Source: Methylobacterium longum
Lineage (GTDB): Bacteria; Pseudomonadota; Alphaproteobacteria; Rhizobiales; Beijerinckiaceae
Direction of reading: 5' to 3'
DNA length: 64,000 bases
NCBI RefSeq assembly: GCF_022179385.1
Contig: NZ_BPQS01000003.1
Coordinates: forward strand, 235,112 to 299,111
In this document: positions 19,788-28,159 of the stretch, one piece after another
Numbering within the stretch: the first letter of the stretch is position 1
Layout: each line of letters begins with the position of its first letter
Notes under the pieces: generated by a model
Told to the model about the DNA's origin: nothing
The model's database searches: none
Seen by the model: the letters and a program-made list of their open reading frames with translations, nothing else
Translations under genes and position numbers: made by a program

Positions 19788-20197
19788 CCCGGCGAGGTAG
19801 CGCGGCGATGCCGGGCTGACGAGCGGCGCGGCGTTCCGGCGCGGGCACAGCGGACCGCACGCTGTCGCGACCGCGATGAGGGACGCAATTCACGGTCTCC
19901 TGAGCTTCGGCGACCCGGGGCCATCGCTGGAGCGGCCATCTCCGCGGCGAGCGATGGCGCCATCGCCAACCTAACATGCGACGACGAAGCCGCTGGCGGC
20001 TTCAATGACCGCTACGGCATTCCAAAGTTCCGCAGACGGATCTGGTCTTCCGAGCGGCCGTTGGTTACGGGACGGGACCGACGGGCTTCATCGGATTCCG
20101 GGTTCCGCTGCATGGCCCCGGGATGACGCGACGAAGGCTGGAGCGGCCACGCGAGGCCCGCACGAGGCGACCGCAAGCCTCAGGCGCGATGGCGCAT
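19788..20197. other. Gap between secreted-protein gene and metallophosphoesterase gene
   Basis: About 410 bases with no supported gene. Short frames on both strands lack ribosome sites and recognisable motifs. The right half is downstream of the metallophosphoesterase, the left half upstream of the secreted protein. Confidence 0.4.
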
Positions 20198-21118
20198 TCA
20201 GGTGCCCGTCCCCGCCGTTTCGCTCGAGCCGAGCTCCAGCAGAACGATCTCCGGCGGCACGCCGAAGCGGACCGGGATCCGGCTCATGCCGAATCCGCCG
20301 GACACGATCATGTGCCGTCCATCCTGGACGACGTGACCGTAGGAGTAGTCGCGGCCGTGGACCTTGCGGATCGCCGGCGAACGGCCGAACAGTCGCACCT
20401 GTCCACCATGCGTGTGCCCGGACAGGGTCAGCGCCACGCGGTCGGGCAATTCACGGAAGATGTCGGGCTCGTGGGCCATCAGGATCACCGGCGCCGAATC
20501 GGTGACCGCCGCCAGCGTGCGCGGCACGTCGGCGAAGCTCACCCATTCCCACATCTTCTGGAACGGCTGCTGATCGGCCAAGCCCGCGATCCAGAAGGGC
20601 CGGCCGTCCTTGACCAAGCGCACGGCCTGATTCTCCAGAACCGGGATGCCGCGTGCCTCCAGGATGCGCTTCACGGCCGGCGTCCCGCGTCCGGAGAGCT
20701 GGACGCCCGCGTCGTCCCACCAATCGTGGTTGCCGAGGATCGCGTGGGTGCCGAGAGGCGCCTTCAGGCCCTCGACGATCCGGGCGAAGTCGGTGAGCGG
20801 CAGCTTGCGCCACGCGATCCGCCCAGCCGGGTAGTCGCCGAGCATGAGGATGAGATCGGGCTTTAGCGCGTTGGTGGCGTCGACGATCTCCGCCACCCGG
20901 TCAAAGGGCATGAACGGCTCGCACACGTGGAAATCCGCCAGCACCGCCACGCGCAGGGTGAGCGCCGGATCCCAGTTCGGCAGATCCGGCGCGTAGGGTG
21001 TCACGACCAGCCGGTGCAGCGGCTCGACGTCGAAGGCGTAGACGCCAGTCGCAGCCATCAGGCCGGCGCCGGCCCCCAGACCCGTCAGGAACTGCCGTCG
21101 ACTCGGCAGGATGAGCAT
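20198..21118 (-). CDS. Metallophosphoesterase with Tat-type signal (YkuE/YaeI-like)
   Basis: A 306-residue calcineurin-like phosphoesterase. All metal motifs are visible: LADFHV (D-x-H) near residue 58, MLGDYPAG (GD) near 93, LGNHDWWDD (GNHD) near 127, MAHEPD and SGHTHGGQ near 250. The N-terminus PSRRQFLTGLGAGAGLMAATG is a convincing twin-arginine signal, as in YkuE-type enzymes that act outside the cytoplasmic membrane on phospholipid or lipid A-type substrates. Start chosen at ATG 21118, directly before the Arg-Arg; the open frame continues far upstream through hemC on the opposite strand and is not real. Divergent from hemC with about 200 nt between. Confidence 0.88.
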   Translation of the reverse strand: MLILPSRRQFLTGLGAGAGLMAATGVYAFDVEPLHRLVVTPYAPDLPNWDPALTLRVAVLADFHVCEPFMPFDRVAEIVDATNALKPDLILMLGDYPAGRIAWRKLPLTDFARIVEGLKAPLGTHAILGNHDWWDDAGVQLSGRGTPAVKRILEARGIPVLENQAVRLVKDGRPFWIAGLADQQPFQKMWEWVSFADVPRTLAAVTDSAPVILMAHEPDIFRELPDRVALTLSGHTHGGQVRLFGRSPAIRKVHGRDYSYGHVVQDGRHMIVSGGFGMSRIPVRFGVPPEIVLLELGSSETAGTGT

Positions 21119-21316
21119 CGCGATGGTCCCGTGGCGTCTGGATTTGGCGGAGATCCGTCTGGGCGCGCAGTCCGGCGAAACCGGGGCGGACGCGCGATAC
21201 GGTCCAGCCAGACACGGGCATGGTTCAGAAAGTCTTGAATTCGGCCGCACAGCATGGCTTGGCGCGGCAGGCGGTCTATAAGACGTGTCTGTTCGCGCGA
21301 GCTGATCCGGAACCCC

Positions 21317-22240
21317 ATGTTGAACCGCCCCCTGCGCATTGGAACCCGCGGCTCCCCGATGGCGCTCGCGCAGACCGGGATGGTGCGTGACCAAATCGTG
21401 GCGGCCAATCCGGGGCTCGAGACCGAGCTCGTGGTCGTCACCACGGTGGCCGACAAGATCCTGGACCGCCCGCTCTCCGAGATCGGCGGCAAGGGCCTGT
21501 TCACCAAGGAGCTGGAGCAGGCGCTGTTCGCCGGCGAGGTCGACGTGGCCGTCCATTCCATGAAGGACGTGGAGACCTGGCTTCCCGAAGGCCTGACGAT
21601 CGCCTGCATCCTCGAACGCGACGACCCGCGCGACGCCTTCCTGTCGCCGCACGCGGACGGTCTGGCGGGCCTGCCCGAAGGCGCACGCGTCGGCACGTCG
21701 TCCCTGCGCCGCGGCGCGCAGGTCCTGATGCGGAGGCCGGACCTCCGCGTGGTTCCGCTGCGCGGGAACGCCAACACACGGATGCGCAAGCTCGAAGCGG
21801 GTGAGTGCGATGCGACGCTCCTGGCGCTCGCCGGCCTCCAGCGCCTCGGCCTCGAGAGCATGGCGCGCAGCGTCCTGCCGGTGGAAGAGATGCTGCCGGC
21901 CGTCGCGCAAGGGGCGCTCGGGATCGAGTGCCGATCGGACGATGCCCCGATCCGCGACCTCCTCGCGCCCATCGCCTGCGCCCGTACCACCACGGCGATC
22001 TCGGCCGAGCGCGCGCTCCTGGCCGAACTCGATGGATCCTGCCGCACGCCGATCGCCGCCCTGGCGCGGATCGCGGGCGGGAAACTGTCGCTCGACGGCC
22101 TGTTGTTCCTGCCGGACGGCAGCCGGCACTGGGCCGTCTCCCGCGACGGATCGGTGGCGGACGCGGAGCGGATCGGCCGCGATGCCGGCGCCGCCTTGAA
22201 GGCGGCGGCCGGGGACACTTACGCCCGCCACCTCCAGTGA
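21317..22240 (+). CDS. hemC: Porphobilinogen deaminase (hydroxymethylbilane synthase)
   Basis: A 307-residue enzyme that polymerises four porphobilinogens to hydroxymethylbilane, on the way to heme, cobalamin and bacteriochlorophyll. It begins LRIGTRGSPMALAQT; GLFTKELEQALFAGEVDVAVHSMKDV carries the catalytic region, VGTSSLRRGAQ and PLRGNANTRMRKLEAG follow, and ELDGSCRTPIAA carries the cysteine that anchors the dipyrromethane cofactor. ATG 21317 gives the standard family start. It leads a short co-directional group, with a PhzF-like gene starting 10 nt after the stop. Confidence 0.96.
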   Translation: MLNRPLRIGTRGSPMALAQTGMVRDQIVAANPGLETELVVVTTVADKILDRPLSEIGGKGLFTKELEQALFAGEVDVAVHSMKDVETWLPEGLTIACILERDDPRDAFLSPHADGLAGLPEGARVGTSSLRRGAQVLMRRPDLRVVPLRGNANTRMRKLEAGECDATLLALAGLQRLGLESMARSVLPVEEMLPAVAQGALGIECRSDDAPIRDLLAPIACARTTTAISAERALLAELDGSCRTPIAALARIAGGKLSLDGLLFLPDGSRHWAVSRDGSVADAERIGRDAGAALKAAAGDTYARHLQ

Positions 22241-22250
22241 GGCTGAGCCG

Positions 22251-23123
22251 ATGCCGCCGGTGACCCTGGTCGACGTGTTCACCCACCAGGGACGCGGCGG
22301 CAACCCGTGCCCGGTCGTCTCGCGGGCCGACGGCCTCGACGCGGAGTCCATGCGGGCGGTCGCGGCGCAGTACGGCCACGAATCCGGCTTCGCCCTGCCC
22401 GCCGGGGACGGCGCGCACGATCTGCGGTTCCGCTTCTTCGTACCCAATCACGAGATGGAGATGTGCGCCCACGCGGCGATCGGGACGCTCTGGGTGCTCG
22501 CCCGCGAGGGACGCCTGCCGGCCTCGCCGGTGCGGATCGCCACCGCCAGCGGGTCGGTGACCGGGTTCGTGGCGGCGCGCGGTAAGGGCCTGTGGTCGGT
22601 CTCGATCACGCAGCCGGCCGGTGGCCTCCGGTTACTCGATGCCGGGCAGGACGAGGCGGTCCTGGCCGCCCTCGGGATCGGGCCCGAGATGCTGGCCGAG
22701 CGGCCGATCCGCAACGCGGTCACGTCACGGGTGAAGACGCTGGTGCCGATGCGGGACGCCGCGGCGCTGAACGCCCTCACGCCGGACCCCAATGCCGTCG
22801 AGGCCGTCTGCACGGGTATCGGCTCGACCGGGTTCTACCCCTACGCCGTGCTGGACGAACCGGACCGTGCGTTCGAGGCGCGCCAGTTTCCCCGCGCCTC
22901 CGGGTATCCCGAAGATGCGGCCACCGGGATCGCGGCGGCGGCCCTGGCCTTCGGGTTGCTGGAGGACCGCCTCGTCACCGCGGAGGACCGGCCGATCCGC
23001 ATCCTCCAGGGCCGGGCCATGGGCCGGCTTTCGGAGATCCGCGTCCGCCTCGGCTTCGCGGACGGCCACCCGATCGGCTGCCTGCTGGAGGGCGACGTGG
23101 CACTCGGCACGGTAGACGCGTAG
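22251..23123 (+). CDS. PhzF-family isomerase/epimerase-like protein
   Basis: A 290-residue protein of the PhzF fold (related to diaminopimelate epimerase). TLVDVFTHQGRGGNPCPVV at the start, YGHESGFALP with the catalytic Glu, and RFFVPNHEMEMCAHAAIGTL define the family; GYPEDAATGIAAAAL is the C-terminal glycine/threonine motif. True PhzF makes phenazine, but most genomes carrying such genes lack phenazine pathways, as appears here, so the substrate is unknown. It lies 10 nt after hemC and is probably co-transcribed. Confidence 0.88.
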   Translation: MPPVTLVDVFTHQGRGGNPCPVVSRADGLDAESMRAVAAQYGHESGFALPAGDGAHDLRFRFFVPNHEMEMCAHAAIGTLWVLAREGRLPASPVRIATASGSVTGFVAARGKGLWSVSITQPAGGLRLLDAGQDEAVLAALGIGPEMLAERPIRNAVTSRVKTLVPMRDAAALNALTPDPNAVEAVCTGIGSTGFYPYAVLDEPDRAFEARQFPRASGYPEDAATGIAAAALAFGLLEDRLVTAEDRPIRILQGRAMGRLSEIRVRLGFADGHPIGCLLEGDVALGTVDA

Positions 23124-23226
23124 AGCCACGCCCGCATCTCTGGGGCGGCATCCCGGCTCGACGGAGGCGTGCGGATCGCAGGCACGGCCCCGAAGGCGAT
23201 CGTCAGCGACGGGGACATCCAGCACG

Positions 23227-23775
23227 ATGAAGACGCAGAAGCAGAAAATGCTGGCCGGCGAACTCTACATCGCCGACGATCCGGAACTCGCAGCCGACAA
23301 CGGTCGCATCTCGGCTTGGCTGGACCGCTACAACGCCACGAGCACGCGGACCCAGCCGGAGCGTCAGGCGCTCCTGGAGGAGGCCTTCGCCAGCGTCGGG
23401 GAGGGCTGCAACATCCGCCCGCCCTTCCACTGCGATTACGGCTACAACATCAGCCTCGGCCGCGGCGTGTTCCTGAACTTCAACTGCTGCATCCTCGACG
23501 TGGTCTCGGTCACGATCGGCGACCTGACGCAGATCGGCCCGGCCGTGCAGATCCTGACGCCCGATCACCCGCGCGATCCGGTCCAGCGCCGGCAGATGCT
23601 GGAATTCGGCCGCCCTGTGGTGATCGGCGCGAATGTCTGGATCGGCGGCGGTGCCATCATCCTGCCGGGTGTGACGATCGGGGACGACGCCATCATCGGC
23701 GCCGGCAGCGTGGTCACGCGCGACGTCCCGGCCGGCGCCACGGTCATGGGCAATCCGGCCCGGCCGAAACCGTGA
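23227..23775 (+). CDS. Maltose/galactoside O-acetyltransferase-like (Maa/LacA hexapeptide family)
   Basis: A 182-residue left-handed beta-helix acetyltransferase. The N-terminal domain KQKMLAGELYIADDPEL is the maltose-acetyltransferase (Mac) motif. Hexapeptide repeats run from residue 70 to the end, with CDYGYNISLGRGVFLNFNC, the active-site region LTPDHPRD supplying the catalytic His, and a closing VVTRDVPAGATVMGNPAR. These enzymes acetylate sugars or related acceptors using acetyl-CoA, perhaps in detoxification. ATG 23227 fits the family length exactly. The 103-nt gap from the PhzF-like gene allows either read-through or its own promoter. Confidence 0.9.
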   Translation: MKTQKQKMLAGELYIADDPELAADNGRISAWLDRYNATSTRTQPERQALLEEAFASVGEGCNIRPPFHCDYGYNISLGRGVFLNFNCCILDVVSVTIGDLTQIGPAVQILTPDHPRDPVQRRQMLEFGRPVVIGANVWIGGGAIILPGVTIGDDAIIGAGSVVTRDVPAGATVMGNPARPKP

Positions 23776-24172
23776 TCCCGGAGGCGCGCTGACGGCCGCC
23801 GGCGATGCGGCCGCCACTTGGCACGGAGCGAAAGCAACAGGTCGGCGGGTCATCGCTGCGCGGCATGCGCGAGGGATGAATGCCTTCGACGGTAGCGGAA
23901 GACCGCAGGCCTACCCATCAAAGCCGAGGCTGAGGCCGGGATCAGCGGACGGCCCCGGCGAGATCCAGCGGCCAGTTCGGCCACGACGTGGCGAGATCGC
24001 CCTGGTGGAGCGGCATCCGCGCCGTGTCCGGTAAGGCCTAAGTGAAATCGCCGTCGACGTCGAGGGCGGCTCCGGTGTAGCGGGACACGGGCCCGTCGAC
24101 GGCCCGGCTGCGGCAACCGGCTGATCGGCGCGGCGTCGCGGGTGGTCGAGGTGGGCAGACCGGAGCGCCCTA
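23776..24172. other. Gap with a possible decayed dehydrogenase tail
   Basis: About 400 bases without an intact gene. On the minus strand, ending at a TAG at 24038, about 18 codons read VDGPVSRYTGAALDVDGDFT, which resembles the C-terminal end of short-chain dehydrogenases, but the frame is not supported upstream. It may be a gene relic or chance. The left part is the 3' flank of the acetyltransferase gene. Confidence 0.25.
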
Positions 24173-24301
24173 TCAATCCGGCTTGCGGTCACGGTCGCGC
24201 CGGATGCTCCGGCGAACCGACACCAGCTGCCAGAGGCCCAATCCGAACACGACTGCGAAGGCCAGACCGAGATCGAGGGCTGCGAACAGGCCATCGCTCA
24301 T
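24173..24301 (-). CDS. Small single-pass membrane protein after crtB
   Basis: A 42-codon reading frame that begins MSDGLFAALDLGLAFAVVFG, continues with a second hydrophobic stretch GLWQLVSV, and ends in a basic tail VRRSIRRDRDRKPD. One transmembrane helix (about residues 6-28) followed by an Arg-rich cytosolic tail satisfies the positive-inside rule. It starts 9 nt after the crtB stop in the same direction, so it is likely the last gene of crtI-crtB. Function unknown; it could be a small subunit or membrane anchor for phytoene synthase or a downstream carotenoid enzyme, but nothing in the sequence proves it. Confidence 0.65.
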   Translation of the reverse strand: MSDGLFAALDLGLAFAVVFGLGLWQLVSVRRSIRRDRDRKPD

Positions 24302-24310
24302 GCCGGGTCC

Positions 24311-25381
24311 TCACGACGGCGCCGACCGGCCGAACGCCTCCCGCTCCCGCATCCGCTCGATCAGGTCCAGCACGTGCACGACGCGGCCGCCCACGTCCCA
24401 CCAGGGTCGCAGGGCGGAGCGCTCGCGCGCCACGCCGAGGGGCTGAGACGTCACCGCGGCGATCAGGAACGCCGCCGCCGGAAGCGCCGGCGCCGTGGGA
24501 TCGGTTGAGTCGAAGCTTTTGCGGGTCGCACGAAGGATCAGGGCCAGCTTCCGCCCCGAGCCGACCCGCGCGCGTGCCGTGACGGAATCATGTCCCTGTG
24601 CGGCGACGATGTGCCCGATCTCGGCGTAGATCAGGCTCGCCGCGCGGATCGCAGGCCGGCAGGGGGGCGGGAGCGCCGCGATGCCGGCATCCGCCCGGGC
24701 ATAGAGGCGATCCGCCTCGGCGAGGAGCCGCGCGACGATGCCGGCCAGGGCCGGGCTCGGCCGCGGATCGGCCAGGAAGGCGTCCGGATCGAGCCCCGCC
24801 TCGACCATCCAGTCGAGGGGCAGGTAGAGCCGCCCCATTCGCGCGTCCTCGCCCACGTCGCGGGCGATGTTGGTGAGCTGCATCGCGGCGCCGAGGTCGC
24901 AGGCTCGGGCGAGCGCGGTCGGCCCGCGAGCGCCCATGATCAGCGCCATCATCGCCCCCACGGAGCCGGCGACCCGCGCCGCGTAGGCGTGGAGGGCGTC
25001 GAGATCGGCGTAGCGCCGTCCCTCCGCGTCCCAGGCGAACCCCTCGATCACGGCACGCGGCAGCGCCTCGGGGATCGCGTAGGTGCCCACGACTTCCGCG
25101 AAGGCGCGGTCGGCGTGCGTATCGGCCGGCCGACCCGCGTAGGCGCGGCCGACCCGGTCGGCGAGGCGTGCCACCGCGTCGCGCCGGTCGGCGGGGTCCG
25201 CGGCCTCGTCGACGAGGTCGTCGGAGAGACGGCAGAAGGCGTAGAGGCCATAGGCAGCCTCGCGCACTTCGCCCGGGAGCAGCCGCCCGGCGGCGTAGAA
25301 GCTCTTGGAGCCGACGCGGATCGCGGCGCGGCAGGCGGTACGGTCGGCCGCAGCAGCGAATTCAGGCGGTAACGCGGGCAT
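24311..25381 (-). CDS. crtB: Phytoene synthase
   Basis: A 356-residue squalene/phytoene synthase that joins two GGPP head to head. Both aspartate-rich motifs are present: SDDLVDEAAD near residue 54 and LTNIARDVGEDARMGRLYLP near residue 170. SKSFYAAGRLLPGEVREAAYGLYAFCR is the N-terminal family signature. ATG 25381 lies inside the 3' end of crtI (20-nt overlap), a sign of coupled translation. The roughly 60-residue C-terminal extension after the catalytic domain is hydrophobic and basic, typical of bacterial CrtB variants. Product phytoene feeds CrtI immediately upstream in the operon. Confidence 0.95.
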   Translation of the reverse strand: MPALPPEFAAAADRTACRAAIRVGSKSFYAAGRLLPGEVREAAYGLYAFCRLSDDLVDEAADPADRRDAVARLADRVGRAYAGRPADTHADRAFAEVVGTYAIPEALPRAVIEGFAWDAEGRRYADLDALHAYAARVAGSVGAMMALIMGARGPTALARACDLGAAMQLTNIARDVGEDARMGRLYLPLDWMVEAGLDPDAFLADPRPSPALAGIVARLLAEADRLYARADAGIAALPPPCRPAIRAASLIYAEIGHIVAAQGHDSVTARARVGSGRKLALILRATRKSFDSTDPTAPALPAAAFLIAAVTSQPLGVARERSALRPWWDVGGRVVHVLDLIERMREREAFGRSAPS

Positions 25382-26885
25382 CGGGGACCACGCTGTCGAG
25401 GATGCGGGCAGAGGAGAGAACGCCGGGCAGGCCGGCGCCCGGATGGGTCCCGGCGCCGACCAGATAGAGGTTGCGCACGGCGCTCGACTGATTGTGCGGC
25501 CGGAACCACGCCGATTGCGTCAGCACCGGCTCCAGGCCGAATCCGGAACCGCGGTAGCTCTGGAAGTCATCCTGGAAATCCTGCGGCGTCGTCACCAGCG
25601 AGGTGACGATGGACGCGGACAGGCCCGGCATCACGCTGGCTTCCAGGATCCGGGCGATCCGCTGCCGGTACGGCTCCGCCAGCGCCCGCCAGTCCTGGCC
25701 GCCCGCGAGATTCGGCACCGGCGCCAGCACGTAGAACGCGTCGCATCCCGGCGGTGCGAGGCTCGGATCGGTGGCCGTGGGACGGTGCAGGTAGAGGCTC
25801 GCATCCTCGGCGAGCACCTTCCGGTCGAAGATGTCGGCGAGCAAGCCGCGGTAGCGCGGTCCGAGCATGATCGTGTGGTGATCCACCTCGGAATAGCGGC
25901 GCTTGGTGCCGAAATACCAGACGAACAGGCCCATCGAGGAGCGGGTACGGCGGAGGCGGCCGGGACTCCAGCGCTGGGTTTCCGGCAGGAGCCGGGCGTG
26001 CGTCACCGCCGAATCCGCGTTCGAGACCACGAGATCGGCCGCGACGGTCTCGCCGCTGGCCAGCTCGACGCCGGTGGCGGCGCCATGTTCGACGCGGATG
26101 CGGGCCACATCGACGCCCAGGCGGACCCGCCCGTTCTGGCGACGGATCAGCCGCACCAGCCCATCGACCAGCTGCCCGGTGCCGCCCAGGGCGAAATGCA
26201 CGCCCCAGCGCCGTTCCAGATCGGCAATGAGGCAGTAGATGGCGCTCGCGCGGAACGGGTTTCCGCCGATCAGCAGCGGGTGGAAGCTGAACACCGTCCG
26301 CAGCCGCTCGTCGCGGATGAAGCGGGCCACCACGTAGTAGACCGAGCGGTGCCCGGACAGGCGCAGCAGGTCGGGGGCGATCTTCAGCATCGACGTGACG
26401 CTGCCGAACGGCACGTGGCCGAGCTGCTCGAAGCCGATGCGGCAGACCGCCCGGCTATGGGCCATGAAGCGCTCGTAGCCCACCACGTCGTCGGGCGCGA
26501 AGCGGGCGACCTCGGCGCGCATCCGGTCCGGGTCGCCGCTATAGGCGAAGGACGCGCCGTCGGCGAAGCGGATCCGGTAGAAGGGATCCATCGGCACCAG
26601 CGTCACGTCGTCGGAAAGGCGTCGACCGGCGAGCGTCCAGAGCTCCTCGAACAGCTGCGGGGCCGTGACGATCGTGGGTCCCGCGTCGAACGTGAAGCCG
26701 TCCTGCCGGTGAACCCGGGCGCGCCCGCCCGGCTGTTCGAGCCGCTCCAGCACCGTCACGCGGTAACCGCGGGCGCCGAGGCGAACTGAGGCGGCAAGAC
26801 CACCGAAGCCGGCCCCGATAACCACCGCGTGCGGTCGCGGGTCGGTCGTCTGCGCCTGCCGGTGGTCAACCGCTAGTGTCAACAT
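25362..26885 (-). CDS. crtI: Phytoene desaturase
   Basis: A 507-residue FAD enzyme that converts phytoene to neurosporene or lycopene. The dinucleotide motif VVIGAGFGGLAASVRLGARG is near residue 21 and GGRARVHRQDGFTFDAGPT near 55. The C-terminal bacterial-type carotenoid dehydrogenase signature NLYLVGAGTHPGAGLPGVL closes the protein. The ATG at 26885 lies inside a 13-bp-arm palindrome that matches the PpsR/CrtJ consensus. If the promoter sits within that palindrome, the true start could be downstream, for instance the GTG about 20 codons in, just before the Rossmann motif. The gene is divergent from the GDP-fucose synthase and first of crtI-crtB-small protein. Confidence 0.94.
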   Translation of the reverse strand: MLTLAVDHRQAQTTDPRPHAVVIGAGFGGLAASVRLGARGYRVTVLERLEQPGGRARVHRQDGFTFDAGPTIVTAPQLFEELWTLAGRRLSDDVTLVPMDPFYRIRFADGASFAYSGDPDRMRAEVARFAPDDVVGYERFMAHSRAVCRIGFEQLGHVPFGSVTSMLKIAPDLLRLSGHRSVYYVVARFIRDERLRTVFSFHPLLIGGNPFRASAIYCLIADLERRWGVHFALGGTGQLVDGLVRLIRRQNGRVRLGVDVARIRVEHGAATGVELASGETVAADLVVSNADSAVTHARLLPETQRWSPGRLRRTRSSMGLFVWYFGTKRRYSEVDHHTIMLGPRYRGLLADIFDRKVLAEDASLYLHRPTATDPSLAPPGCDAFYVLAPVPNLAGGQDWRALAEPYRQRIARILEASVMPGLSASIVTSLVTTPQDFQDDFQSYRGSGFGLEPVLTQSAWFRPHNQSSAVRNLYLVGAGTHPGAGLPGVLSSARILDSVVPDARVTA

Positions 26886-26900
26886 GAGTTGACACTAGCG
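26871..26900. promoter_or_regulatory. PpsR/CrtJ-type operator overlapping the crtI start
   Basis: CGCTAGTGTCAAC (26871-26883) is repeated as its perfect reverse complement GTTGACACTAGCG (26888-26900) across a 4-nt spacer. It contains TGT (26877-26879), twelve bases, ACA (26892-26894), the PpsR/CrtJ consensus. The crtI ATG (26885-26883) lies inside. The right arm also contains a TTGACA, so an occupied site would block polymerase or ribosome access. Confidence 0.75.
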
Positions 26901-27110
26901 CGACGGTTTCGTGCCGCGCAAGATCGAAAAGTGCGGCCGTCCGGATCCGGATGATCCGTGGCGTCGCTCGGACGCGATCGGACCCGCGTGACGGCCCCGT
27001 TGCGCGATTGCCATGCGCCTCAGAAAACGCGTGTTTGCGCGGCGATATCCGGCCCGGAGGAGGCTATAGGCCTTCGCGAGTTGCGCATTAATTGGGGATC
27101 AGGAAGCGAG

Positions 27111-28082
27111 ATGGACGGTGGCGGCAAGACCATCTTCGTGGCGGGCCACCGGGGGATGGTGGGCTCCGCGATTGTGCGTCGCCTGCGCGAACTCGGGCAC
27201 GGGCGGATCTTGACCGCCGATCGCGGCGCGCTGGACCTCCTCGACCAGGCGGCGGTCCTCCGGTTCTTCGGCGAACACCGGATCGATCAGGTGTATCTGG
27301 CCGCCGCCAAGGTTGGCGGGATTCATGCCAACAACACCTATCCGGCCGAGTTCATCCACGAGAACCTGCTGATCCAGTCGAACCTCATCCACGCCGCGCA
27401 CGTGGCCGATGTGGACCGGCTGCTGTTCCTCGGCTCCTCCTGCATCTACCCGAAGCATGCCGAACAGCCGATGCGCGAGGATGCGCTGCTCACGGGCGTG
27501 CTGGAGCCGACCAACGAGCCCTACGCCATCGCCAAGATCGCCGGCATCAAGATGTGCGAGAGCTACAACCGGCAGTACGGGCGCCGCTACCGCAGCGTCA
27601 TGCCGACCAACCTCTACGGGCCGAACGACAACTTCCACCCCGAGAACGCCCACGTCCTCCCGGCGCTGATGCGGCGCCTGCACGAGGCGAAGGCCGCCAG
27701 CAGCCCGGCCGTCACCGTCTGGGGGACCGGCCGCGCCATGCGGGAATTCCTGCACGTGGACGACATGGCCCGCGCGAGCGTCTTCGTGATGGAGATGGAC
27801 GACGCGGTCTACGCCCAGAACACCCGGCCGGACCTGTCGCACATCAACGTCGGGACCGGCGAGGATTGCACCATCCGGCAACTCGCCGAATCGCTGGCGC
27901 GGGTGATCGGGTACGAGGGTGCGCTGGAGTTCGACTCCAGCAAGCCGGACGGCACGCCGCGCAAGCTGATGGATGTGTCCCGCCTGCGGACCATGGGCTG
28001 GCGGCCGGAGATCGACCTGGAAGACGGCCTCCACCAGACCTACCGCTGGTTCCTGGAGAACAACGCGACGCTCCGGCGCTGA
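27111..28082 (+). CDS. fcl: GDP-L-fucose synthase
   Basis: A 323-residue extended short-chain dehydrogenase that epimerises and reduces GDP-4-keto-6-deoxymannose to GDP-L-fucose. The NADP motif [14 protein letters not shown] begins near residue 10. [18 protein letters not shown] and [15 protein letters not shown] (catalytic Ser/Cys region) follow, then the YAIAK catalytic pair and [18 protein letters not shown] chose ATG 27111, preceded by an AGGAAG ribosome site; an upstream in-frame ATG at 26958 crosses the divergent promoter. Downstream SGNH hydrolases suggest a polysaccharide or glycolipid context. The GDP-mannose dehydratase partner is not in the window. Confidence 0.93.
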   Translation: MDGGGKTIFVAGHRGMVGSAIVRRLRELGHGRILTADRGALDLLDQAAVLRFFGEHRIDQVYLAAAKVGGIHANNTYPAEFIHENLLIQSNLIHAAHVADVDRLLFLGSSCIYPKHAEQPMREDALLTGVLEPTNEPYAIAKIAGIKMCESYNRQYGRRYRSVMPTNLYGPNDNFHPENAHVLPALMRRLHEAKAASSPAVTVWGTGRAMREFLHVDDMARASVFVMEMDDAVYAQNTRPDLSHINVGTGEDCTIRQLAESLARVIGYEGALEFDSSKPDGTPRKLMDVSRLRTMGWRPEIDLEDGLHQTYRWFLENNATLRR

Positions 28083-28159
28083 CCGGCGCGGCCGCGGGAC
28101 GGTCCGGGCATCCGACGCCCCGACCGCGATCGATCATCCGCACCGAGAGGATCCGCATC

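Noticed and set aside
20198..22447. A 749-codon minus-strand open frame spanning the metallophosphoesterase and hemC
   Set aside because: Only the part from 21118 downwards has phosphoesterase motifs; the rest is the antisense of hemC, a certain gene.
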